Shown: positions 1-7,397 of the stretch, piece after piece
Layout: every line of letters starts with the position of its first letter
Numbering within the stretch: the stretch's first letter is position 1
Assembly (NCBI GenBank): GCA_006226595.1
Contig: SBGP01000085.1
Span: 1 to 37,396 of the forward strand
Source of the DNA: Deltaproteobacteria bacterium
Lineage (GTDB): Bacteria > Myxococcota_A > UBA796 > GCA-2862545
DNA: 37,396 nucleotides
Direction: 5' to 3'
Made by a program: the position numbers and the translations under genes
The notes under the pieces: generated by a model
The model's input: only the letters and a program-made list of their open reading frames with translations
What the model was told of the DNA's origin: nothing
The model's database searches: none

Positions 1-164
1 TCACGTGCTTCAGCACGCTTCCTCCCCTACGGTGCCCTTGGCCACGGGCCAAGGTCCTTTCGCCGACCCTGCGGGCCCGACTTTCGGTGAATCGCCGCGC
101 GACCGGCCGAATCCGCGAAACGGCCCTCAGACCACTCGGTCCGACTTTTTCAACAGCCTGCTAG
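1..164 (+). mobile_element. Truncated copy of short CTAG-ended repeat element
   Basis: This non-coding stretch matches positions 35943-36055: both begin TCACGTGCTTCAG and end in GACTTTTTCA(A/G)CAGCCTGCTAG, with long identical blocks between. It is therefore a second copy of the element described at 35872-36055, cut off on the left by the window edge. It carries about 50 bases absent from the other copy, including a perfect 8-bp hairpin (CCTTGGCC at 36-43 with GGCCAAGG at 47-54). Its terminal CTAG (161-164) supplies the TAG stop of the neighbouring minus-strand gene. No transposase is visible. Confidence 0.75.
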
Positions 165-907
165 AGCTCGTCCGGCTGCGCGTCCGGTTCAGGCTCGCTC
201 TGTGGCTGCGCGGACATCCACGCGACCGCGCTCGCCTTGACCTGGTCCTCGCGTTCGCCGACACCCAGGATCCGCCATCCGGTGGAGGTGCGGACGACGA
301 TGGCTATGACCTGCTCGAGCGGGCGCGAGGTCTCGATGAGGCGAACCTCGCAGGGCACCACGGCGAGCTCGGGGCTGAGCATCAGCGGTGCGTCGACGGG
401 CACGAGGCTCCACCCCGAGGCCTTGCCCTGCGCGAAGATGCGGCGGCCGCGGAGGCCCGAGGGGCCGACGATGTTGTCGTCCCAGCCCTCGGCGGTGAAC
501 GCGTGCTCCGCGGCCTCGACCTGGGCCTCGGCGACGGCGCGCGTCAGCTTCGCGAAGGGCACGGCGATCGCATCGCTGTCCGCCGGGCACCCTCCAGGGC
601 CCGCCTGGGCCGGGCAGGGATCCTCGACGTCGGCGATACCGTCGCCGTCGTTGTCCGGGTCCGGGCAGCCGTCGAAGTCCGCGTGACCGTCGAGGTCCTC
701 GGCGTCCGTCGGGCACTGGTCCGCGGTGTCGGGCACGCCGTCCGCGTCGTTGTCGGGATCCGGGCAGCCGTCCCCGTCCTCGAAGCCATCGAGGTCCTCG
801 GGCTGCGTGGGGCAGGCATCCGCGCCGTCGAGCACGCCGTCGCCATCGCCGTCGGAGCCGGCGAGGACAGGGGGCGCGAAGAGCAGGGCGAGCAGCAGGA
901 CAGTCAT
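161..907 (-). CDS. Secreted thrombospondin type 3 repeat protein
   Basis: Predicted exported protein of 248 residues. The chosen ATG (907) begins a clear signal peptide (MTVLLLALLFAPPVLA) followed at once by about 85 residues of calcium-binding-type TSP3 repeats, with recurring DxDxDG and DGCPDPDND units. The remaining roughly 150 residues form an unrecognised domain with a predicted alpha-then-beta pattern; a compact NTF2-like or lipocalin-like fold is possible but not established. In-frame sequence upstream of 907 reads antisense through the next gene and was not used. The TAG stop lies in the CTAG end of the adjacent repeat element, so the C-terminus may have been reset by its insertion. 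TSP3 repeats usually sit in cell-surface or outer-membrane-linked proteins; the specific role is unknown. Confidence 0.85.
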   Translation of the reverse strand: MTVLLLALLFAPPVLAGSDGDGDGVLDGADACPTQPEDLDGFEDGDGCPDPDNDADGVPDTADQCPTDAEDLDGHADFDGCPDPDNDGDGIADVEDPCPAQAGPGGCPADSDAIAVPFAKLTRAVAEAQVEAAEHAFTAEGWDDNIVGPSGLRGRRIFAQGKASGWSLVPVDAPLMLSPELAVVPCEVRLIETSRPLEQVIAIVVRTSTGWRILGVGEREDQVKASAVAWMSAQPQSEPEPDAQPDEL

Positions 908-1008
908 CGTCCCCAGCCTACTGCAACGCGGGTCGATTCGTCTCGTTCGGGCGGTGACGGGTGGTGACAGGCACGGGGAGGCGTCGTGAACATGGGCTAC
1001 TCCAGGCA

Positions 1009-1025
1009 TGGACGTCGGACGTCCA
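1009..1025. promoter_or_regulatory. Perfect inverted repeat in divergent intergenic region
   Basis: TGGACGT and ACGTCCA flank a 3-base spacer between the divergent TSP3 gene and the coiled-coil gene at 1094. Its position suits a dimeric regulator's operator, but no regulator is identified and a 7-bp arm could arise by chance in GC-rich DNA. Confidence 0.35.
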
Positions 1026-1093
1026 CGCGAGCTCTTCCTTGCTGTCGGCCGCCTGACGTGAAACGAAAGGGATGCGACCCTGGAGGAACCGTC

Positions 1094-1903
1094 ATGCGCA
1101 AGCTGATCACGCTTATCGCCCTGCTGCCCGTTCTCGCCTACGCGGGGCCCAAGGTGCCGAACAAGGATCTGGGGTCCATCCCCGCCGAGGCTGCGGCGGG
1201 GATCTCCGCGAAGGAAGCCGAACTCGGCGCGATCCAGGCCGAGCTCGCGGCCGCAGAGCAGGAGTTCGCGGCGGCCCAGGCCGCGCGTGACGCGGCGAAG
1301 GAAGGCACTTCGGCGGCGAAGGAAGGCGTCGGTGCTGCCAAGGAGGGCGTGGATGCCGCCAAGGACCACGTCGAGGAGGTGAAGGCCCAGGGCCGGATGC
1401 GCGTCGACGAGGCCGAGGCGGCGCTCGAGGCTGCCGAGCTCTCCTACGACGAGGCCAAGGCCGCGATCGATGCGGCCAAGGTCGTCGCCAAGGAGCGCAA
1501 GGATGCGGCGAAGGCCGCCAAGGTCGCGCTCAAGGAAGCGAAGACCGCCGCCAAGAGTGACGAGTCCCTCGCCAAGGACGGCGTCACCGCCGCGAAGGAC
1601 GAGGTCAGCGCCGCGAAGGACGAGGTCAGCGCCGCGAAGGACCAGATCGGCGCCGCGAAGGACGACGGCGCGCTCGCGAAGGCGCGCATCGCGATGCTCG
1701 AGGCCAAGGCCAAGCTCGCCGAGGCCGAGCTCGAGCGCGCGCGTGCCCAGGGCGTCAAGGACGGCGGCGGCGACATCGAGGTCAGTGCCTTCGAGGAGGC
1801 CGTGGCCCTCGCGGACTCGAAGTACCAGGAGAAGCGCCAGACCTACGAGGAGATGCGGGCCGACCAGGCCGAGTCGGCGCCCGAGCCCGAGGCGGCGGAG
1901 TAG
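1094..1903 (+). CDS. Secreted Ala/Lys-rich heptad-repeat coiled-coil protein
   Basis: Protein of 269 residues. The ATG at 1094 has a good ribosome-binding site (GGAGG at 1082-1086) and starts a signal peptide (MRKLITLIALLPVLAYA). The rest is almost all predicted helix rich in Ala, Lys, Glu and Asp. Between about residues 65 and 200 it contains seven-residue units such as SAAKEGV and SAAKDEV, consistent with a long amphipathic coiled coil, ending in an acidic tail. The repeats resemble LEA-type or apolipoprotein-like helices, but LEA motifs are usually 11-mers and this period is 7. Export suggests a periplasmic or surface structural role, which is inference. It is divergent from the TSP3 gene and upstream of a small membrane protein. 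Confidence 0.8.
   Translation: MRKLITLIALLPVLAYAGPKVPNKDLGSIPAEAAAGISAKEAELGAIQAELAAAEQEFAAAQAARDAAKEGTSAAKEGVGAAKEGVDAAKDHVEEVKAQGRMRVDEAEAALEAAELSYDEAKAAIDAAKVVAKERKDAAKAAKVALKEAKTAAKSDESLAKDGVTAAKDEVSAAKDEVSAAKDQIGAAKDDGALAKARIAMLEAKAKLAEAELERARAQGVKDGGGDIEVSAFEEAVALADSKYQEKRQTYEEMRADQAESAPEPEAAE
1589..1671 (+). repeat. 21-bp tandem repeat within the coiled-coil gene
   Basis: Units of 21 bp start at 1589, 1610, 1631 and 1652. The first two are identical and the others differ at a few bases. Each encodes a heptad of the SAAKDEV type. In-frame 21-bp units make copy number prone to change by slippage without frameshift. Confidence 0.75.
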
Positions 1904-1914
1904 GGAAGCGCGGT

Positions 1915-1949
1915 CGCGGAGCCTGGCTACCCGCGCCGTGGGCTCCGCG
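1915..1949 (+). terminator. Possible hairpin terminator after coiled-coil gene
   Basis: CGCGGAGCC (1915-1923) and GGCTCCGCG (1941-1949) form a perfect 9-bp stem with a 17-base loop, 12 bases after the coiled-coil gene's stop. No T-run follows, so it may be a weak terminator or an mRNA 3'-end stabiliser. Confidence 0.45.
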
Positions 1950-2000
1950 CGCGCCCGCTCCTTGCTACAGTCTTCGCGCCGCGACGCGGCGGGAGGTTCG

Positions 2001-2315
2001 GTGCTGTTCGCGTTGGTCGTCGACGACACCCTGGGCTGGTTGCCACACTACCTGCGCGCGTTCGTGCTCGTGTCGGGGCTGGCGGGCGCGCTGCTCATCG
2101 TGAACCTGCGCGCGCTCGAGCCCCTCACACGCCCATGGCTGGTGGCCAGCGGCCTCGTCGGGCTCACGGCGCTCGGCGCTTGCCTGCCGGGCATCTGGCT
2201 CGCCGTGCGCGCGGAGGATCTTCCGATCCCGTTCGCCGGACCGTTCGTGCTCCTCGGCATCGCCGGGGGCATGCTGCTCAACTTCGTCGCCCAGGACCTC
2301 AACGAGAGCGCCTAG
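2001..2315 (+). CDS. Small hypothetical membrane protein
   Basis: Predicted 104-residue protein read from GTG at 2001, placed just after GGGAGG (1991-1996); the spacing of about 4 bases is short. It appears to hold three hydrophobic segments, roughly residues 14-34, 43-66 and 77-95, with short charged loops, so it is probably an inner-membrane protein. No family was recognised. The gene follows the coiled-coil gene in the same direction after a hairpin and faces the sigma-54 activator gene, with only 20 bases between the two stops. Longer in-frame starts would run through the coiled-coil gene in another frame and look spurious. Confidence 0.6.
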   Translation: MLFALVVDDTLGWLPHYLRAFVLVSGLAGALLIVNLRALEPLTRPWLVASGLVGLTALGACLPGIWLAVRAEDLPIPFAGPFVLLGIAGGMLLNFVAQDLNESA

Positions 2316-2320
2316 GGCGC

Positions 2321-2333
2321 CCCGTCGGACGGG
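2321..2333. terminator. Short hairpin between convergent genes
   Basis: CCCGT and ACGGG pair around CGG in the 20-base gap between two convergent stop codons. It could act on both transcripts, but the stem is only 5 bp and no T-run is present. Confidence 0.25.
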
Positions 2334-2335
2334 CC

Positions 2336-3787
<1,452 letters not shown>

Positions 3788-3844
3788 GCAATCTCCCAAA
3801 GACAGTGTATCGGTCTACTCGTCTCTGTCGAGTCAGGAGATTGC
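3788..3844 (-). promoter_or_regulatory. Hairpin sequestering the activator's ribosome-binding site
   Basis: On the minus-strand transcript, GCAATCTCC (3844-3836) pairs perfectly over 9 bp with GGAGATTGC (3796-3788), which contains the GGAG ribosome site for the GTG at 3787. An inner 5-bp stem, GACAG (3829-3825) with CTGTC (3805-3801), closes a 19-base loop. The 5' arm begins four bases after the stop of the upstream MBL gene, so a ribosome finishing that gene would be expected to open the hairpin. The pairing is visible; the coupling is inferred. Confidence 0.65.
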
Positions 3845-3848
3845 ATGG

Positions 3849-4667
3849 TCAGACGCCGACGGGCACGGACTCTCGGGCCGCGAACGCGCCTGGAAAGCGG
3901 GCTCGCGCCAGCGTCTCGATCGCGTCGACCTCGGCATCGGAGCGCCGCGGATCGTGGTGATAAAGCGCCAGCAAATCGACACCGGCGCGGTCAGCGACGG
4001 TGACGGCGTCACTCCACGTGGAGTGGCCCCACCCGCGCCGAGCCGGGCCCGTGCGGCCTTCGTACTCCTCGCGGGTGTACTGCGCGTCGTGGATGAGCAG
4101 GTCCGCACCCTCGGCGAAGCGGACCAGCCGCTCGTCGATGTCCTCACCGTGCTCGACGTCCGTGGCGAAGACCACGCTGCGACGGCCCGCCTGGACGCGG
4201 TAGGCGACGACGCCGTCGGGATGTTGCAGATCGCACCAGGTCACCTTGAACGGCCCGATGTCCACCGGCTGCGGCTCCTCGAGGTCGAGGAAGTCGAGCT
4301 GAGCGTTGAACTCGTCGAGCGTGACGGGGAAGGTGGGAGGTTGCATCTGCTTCGCGAGCGCGTCGCGAATGGTGCCAGAGGGTCGCCGCACACCGCCGAG
4401 CGTGAGCCGCGACCCTGGATGGTAGGCCGGCCCGAAGAAGGGCACGCCCTGGATGTGATCCCAATGAACATGCGTGAACAACATGGTTGCGTCGACGGGA
4501 GACCCGTTGGCTGCATCCCCAAGCGAACGAAGACCGGTGCCACCATCAAGAATCAACCGGTGGCCCTCGGCTTCGAGCTCAACACAAGGCGTGTTGCCCC
4601 CCGTGCGCAGGAAGGATGCACCGCTGACTGCGATGCTCCCGCGTACGCCCCAGAAGCGAACTTGCAT
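3849..4667 (-). CDS. MBL-fold metallohydrolase (PhnP/COG1235-like)
   Basis: Predicted 272-residue metallo-beta-lactamase-fold hydrolase, probably a cytosolic phosphodiesterase. The chosen ATG (4667) has GGGAGG seven bases upstream and begins MQVRFWGVRGSI, the usual start of this family; a longer in-frame start is disfavoured. The di-metal motif THVHWDH lies at residues 65-71, followed by HPDG (about 160), FATDVEHG, IHDAQY and YHHDP, which supply the remaining ligand positions. Relatives are annotated as cyclic-phosphate or cyclic-nucleotide phosphodiesterases, but the substrate cannot be read from sequence. The gene is the first of two downstream of a near-consensus sigma-54 promoter. The second encodes a GAF-containing sigma-54 activator, so the hydrolase may make or destroy the ligand that GAF domain senses; this is inference. 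Confidence 0.9.
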   Translation of the reverse strand: MQVRFWGVRGSIAVSGASFLRTGGNTPCVELEAEGHRLILDGGTGLRSLGDAANGSPVDATMLFTHVHWDHIQGVPFFGPAYHPGSRLTLGGVRRPSGTIRDALAKQMQPPTFPVTLDEFNAQLDFLDLEEPQPVDIGPFKVTWCDLQHPDGVVAYRVQAGRRSVVFATDVEHGEDIDERLVRFAEGADLLIHDAQYTREEYEGRTGPARRGWGHSTWSDAVTVADRAGVDLLALYHHDPRRSDAEVDAIETLARARFPGAFAARESVPVGV

Positions 4668-4718
4668 GTGGCCTCCCAAGTGGAGCCGCCTGCCAACGGC
4701 ACCTTGCACCCTCGATCC

Positions 4719-4734
4719 AGCAACAGGCGTGCCA
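4719..4734 (-). promoter_or_regulatory. Near-consensus sigma-54 (-24/-12) promoter
   Basis: The minus strand reads TGGCACG, four bases, TTGCT, matching the sigma-54 consensus TGGCACG-N4-TTGCW with exact GG-to-GC spacing. Transcription should start near 4708, giving a leader of about 40 bases before the MBL-fold ATG at 4667. The operon encodes a sigma-54 activator, and a cluster of repeated TGGATC words lies immediately upstream, where enhancer sites would be expected. Confidence 0.8.
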
Positions 4735-4742
4735 GGGGTCAG

Positions 4743-4849
4743 GATCCCGCTTTCAAGGGGATCTCTTCGAGGGAGTGATCGGTTCTCGATCGCAGGGTGC
4801 GATCAAAAGTGGATCACTGGATCTTTTTGGATCAAGTGCGGATTGGATC
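4743..4849 (-). repeat. GATC/TGGATC cluster upstream of sigma-54 promoter
   Basis: Nine GATC tetramers occur at 4743, 4760, 4777, 4788, 4801, 4812, 4820, 4830 and 4846, plus one at 4714 beyond the promoter. Four are TGGATC (4810, 4818, 4828, 4844), two of these being TGGATCTTTT. The stretch is also unusually AT-rich for this window. It lies about 35-140 bases upstream of the predicted start site, fitting enhancer sites for the activator encoded by the same operon. Repeated half-sites are visible; the binding protein is inferred. Confidence 0.65.
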
Positions 4850-4857
4850 TTTTCGCT

Positions 4858-5829
4858 TCACTGGAGCCGGCCGATCTCGCGAAGCCAGGACTCGGCACGC
4901 GCCATGCCCTCGTCGAGGTCGATCTTCGGCTGCCAGCCGAGCACCTCGCGGGCGCGCGTCGTGTCGAAGACGAACGGATTCTGCGTGACCTGGAGCCGTG
5001 CCCGCGTGAGGGGCAGACCCAGCGGAAGCTTCTCCGAAGCCAGGGCGAGGACGCGCGCGGCGACCAGGGGCAGCCCCCGTGGCCGCTTGTCGCACATGCG
5101 GCCGTAGTACCCGAGGAAGTCCTTCCAGGTGACGGCGCAGTCCGCGAGGTGGAAGGCCTGGTTCGCGGCATCGGGCACCGTCGCGGCGAGCACCAGGCCA
5201 TCGACGAGGTTGTCGATGTACAGCGGGTTGATGTGGCCCGTGCCGCCGCCAAACAGCGCGGGCACACCACCGTTGACGAGCTTGAACATGCCCACCGTCC
5301 ACGGCGCCGAGCCCGGGCCGTAGACCATCGCCGGGCGGATGGCGACGAGCTCGATGTCGTGCTTGGACGCGGTTGCGAAGGCGAGCAGCTCGCCCTCGGC
5401 CTTCGTCGCGCCGTACAGGTCTTGCTGGTCGGTGGACAGGGGGACGTCCTCGGTCCAGCTGTCGCGGCGAACGGCGAGGTCATAGGCGCCGACCGTGGAC
5501 ACGTGCACGATGCGCTTCACGCCGGCGGCTGCCGCGGCTTCGACCAGCTGCCCCACCGCGGTGGCGTTGAACGGGTGCGCGAGCTCCTCGGGACTGGTGC
5601 CGACCCACGCGGCCACGTGGAAGAGCACGTCGACGTCCGCACACACGGCCTCGAAGCTCGCGGGTTCGGAGAGATCGAAGTGGGCGGGCACGCCTCCGGC
5701 CTCGATCAGCTCGGGGATGCGCTCCTCCACCCGGCGGCCGCCGAGCTTCACCTCGTGCCCATCGGCGAGCAGGCGCTTCGAGAGCGCGCCTCCGACGAAT
5801 CCCGTGGCTCCGGTCACCGCTGTACGCAT
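4858..5829 (-). CDS. NAD-dependent epimerase/dehydratase (extended SDR)
   Basis: 323-residue extended short-chain dehydrogenase/reductase. The N-terminus carries the Rossmann glycine motif TGATGFVG (residues 7-14). The catalytic pair is in YGATK (about residues 139-143), with a preceding Ser/Thr in HVSTVGAYD. The later GHINPLYIDNLVDG segment is typical of 3-beta-hydroxysteroid-dehydrogenase or dihydroflavonol-reductase-like members. Substrate is unknown: a nucleotide sugar, sterol-like compound or polyketide-derived ketone are all possible. GGAGG lies a few bases before the ATG. The gene follows the CPBP-family gene by 36 bases and is probably the last gene of the histidine kinase operon. Confidence 0.9.
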   Translation of the reverse strand: MRTAVTGATGFVGGALSKRLLADGHEVKLGGRRVEERIPELIEAGGVPAHFDLSEPASFEAVCADVDVLFHVAAWVGTSPEELAHPFNATAVGQLVEAAAAAGVKRIVHVSTVGAYDLAVRRDSWTEDVPLSTDQQDLYGATKAEGELLAFATASKHDIELVAIRPAMVYGPGSAPWTVGMFKLVNGGVPALFGGGTGHINPLYIDNLVDGLVLAATVPDAANQAFHLADCAVTWKDFLGYYGRMCDKRPRGLPLVAARVLALASEKLPLGLPLTRARLQVTQNPFVFDTTRAREVLGWQPKIDLDEGMARAESWLREIGRLQ

Positions 5830-5865
5830 CGTCCCTCCTCACCGCAGAGGGCTACCCCGCCTCCG

Positions 5866-6825
5866 CTACAGGCGCCCGCCCAGGTGCATGGCGAAGATCC
5901 CGCTCGACGGGTCGTGGGCCACGCTCACCGCGGTGACGAGCAGGTCGTACCAGAAGTGCACGGCGACGGGAGCGGCGAGGCTGTAGCCGGCCTGGCGGTA
6001 GGTATGGCCCAGCCAGGTGCCGGCGAGGGTGATCCACGGCACGGCGACGAGCAGGTAGGACACGCGCTCGGACTCGGGCAGCAGCATCGCGTTGAGCGCG
6101 TGCGTCGCGCCGAACACCGCGGATCCGGCGAGCCAGCCCGGGACTTCGCCCATGGACCGGGCCAGATCGGACTGGAGCAGGCCGCGGAACGCGATCTCTT
6201 CGCCGATGGCGACGTGCGAGAACAGGGCGGTGCCGAGGGTGAACGTGCCGGCCCAGCCGACCGCGGGTGAGGTCTCCCGGCCGAACAGGGTGGGAGAGCC
6301 GGGGCTGGCAGGCTCGGTGAGCGCGACGAGCGCGGTGGCGCCGCCGAGCAACCCCAGGGTGCCGGCCCACACCGTCGGGCGCTTGAGGACCTGCGGGTTG
6401 AACGGGGCGACGAGCAGGTCGCCAAGGCTGTCCTGGGGCACGTAGCGCATCTGCGCGGCCCGACGGCGTGAGAGCGCCACGTCGGTGAGCCCGTATACCC
6501 ACAGGTTCTGCAGCCCGACGATCGGGACCAGCGTCGACTGCCGGGTCAGCTCGGGGTCCTCCCGGACGAGCACGACCGTCGCGGCGACCTCGACCGCGGT
6601 GGCGGTGGCGAGCACCGCAGCTTCCTCGGTCTGGCCGAGGCAAGCCTGTCCCAGACCTGGCCACAGCACGCCCAGGGCTGGGGTACAGGCGCGCTGCTCC
6701 CACCGCGCAGCGGCCTCGATCTCGCCGGGAAGCGGGTCGGCCATGGCATCCAGACGGGCGGTGGCCAGGGGACGCGAGCATGCGCTGGCGAGTACGACGA
6801 GGAGCAGGAGCAGGGTCTTCGGCAT
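5866..6825 (-). CDS. CPBP-family intramembrane protease-like lipoprotein
   Basis: 319-residue protein whose chosen start (6825) begins a lipoprotein-like signal (MPKTLLLLLVVLASAC, lipobox LASAC). Several hydrophobic segments follow. Its C-terminal third carries the CPBP/Abi signature: GEEIAFRGLLQ (EExxxR), then FGATHALNA, then HFWYD, which supply the glutamates, arginine and histidines of the CAAX-protease-like site. Family members cleave membrane substrates or act in bacteriocin immunity; the substrate here is unknown. The ATG overlaps the TGA of the upstream methyltransferase gene by one base (TGATG), so translation is probably coupled. A lipobox on a polytopic CPBP protein is uncommon, and the signal may simply act as a first membrane helix. 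Confidence 0.85.
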   Translation of the reverse strand: MPKTLLLLLVVLASACSRPLATARLDAMADPLPGEIEAAARWEQRACTPALGVLWPGLGQACLGQTEEAAVLATATAVEVAATVVLVREDPELTRQSTLVPIVGLQNLWVYGLTDVALSRRRAAQMRYVPQDSLGDLLVAPFNPQVLKRPTVWAGTLGLLGGATALVALTEPASPGSPTLFGRETSPAVGWAGTFTLGTALFSHVAIGEEIAFRGLLQSDLARSMGEVPGWLAGSAVFGATHALNAMLLPESERVSYLLVAVPWITLAGTWLGHTYRQAGYSLAAPVAVHFWYDLLVTAVSVAHDPSSGIFAMHLGGRL

Positions 6826-7397
6826 CAGCGTCTCTGGAGGGAGGCGAAGTCGACGGCGAGGTCTTCTCGGCGATGGCCATCCGCGTCGAGGCGGGTCAGT
6901 CGCTGATGGCGCGCGCCGATCGGCGCGACGATGCGGCCGCCGGGAGCGAGCTGTGCGAGCCACGCGTCGGGGACCTCCGCGACAGCCGCTGTCGCCACGA
7001 TCAGGTCGTAGGGGGCGTCTGCGGGCCAGCCGGCGAAGCCGTCCGCGGCATGCACCGGGCTGTCCACCCGCCGGGCCGCCCGCTTCGCGAGCTTGGGCTC
7101 TCGCTCGATGGCGATGACCCGCGCGTCGAGCGCCTCGAGCACGGCCGTGAGGTAGCCGCGGCCGGCACCGATCTCCAGGACCCGCTCACCAGGTGCGACC
7201 TCGGCGAGCTCGAGCAGGCGTGCGAGCACCGAAGGCTGCGGGCTCATGTGCCCGGCGCCGATCGAGAGGGCCACGTCCTCGTCCGCGTACTCCTCTTCGG
7301 TCTCGGGGAGAAAGCGCCAGCGGGGGACCGCCTCGAAGGCGTCGAGCAGGCGCTGGTCGGAGATGCCGGCGTCTTCGAGCGCCTCGCGCAGGCTCAC
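6825..7397 (-). CDS. pcm: Protein-L-isoaspartate O-methyltransferase
   Basis: 190-residue SAM-dependent methyltransferase of the PCMT family, which repairs isoaspartyl residues in damaged proteins in the cytosol. Recognisable features are RWRFLPE (residues 26-32), LSIGAGHMSPQPS (about 44-56, equivalent to the GQTISQP region), motif I VLEIGAGRGYLTAVLEAL (about 73-90), the acidic motif II AIEREP, and the post-motif region APYDLIVATAAVAEVP. The length is slightly below the usual 205-220. The start is GTG at 7397, overlapping the histidine kinase stop as GTGA. The stop overlaps the next gene as TGATG, so all three are likely translated together. Confidence 0.88.
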   Translation of the reverse strand: MSLREALEDAGISDQRLLDAFEAVPRWRFLPETEEEYADEDVALSIGAGHMSPQPSVLARLLELAEVAPGERVLEIGAGRGYLTAVLEALDARVIAIEREPKLAKRAARRVDSPVHAADGFAGWPADAPYDLIVATAAVAEVPDAWLAQLAPGGRIVAPIGARHQRLTRLDADGHRREDLAVDFASLQRR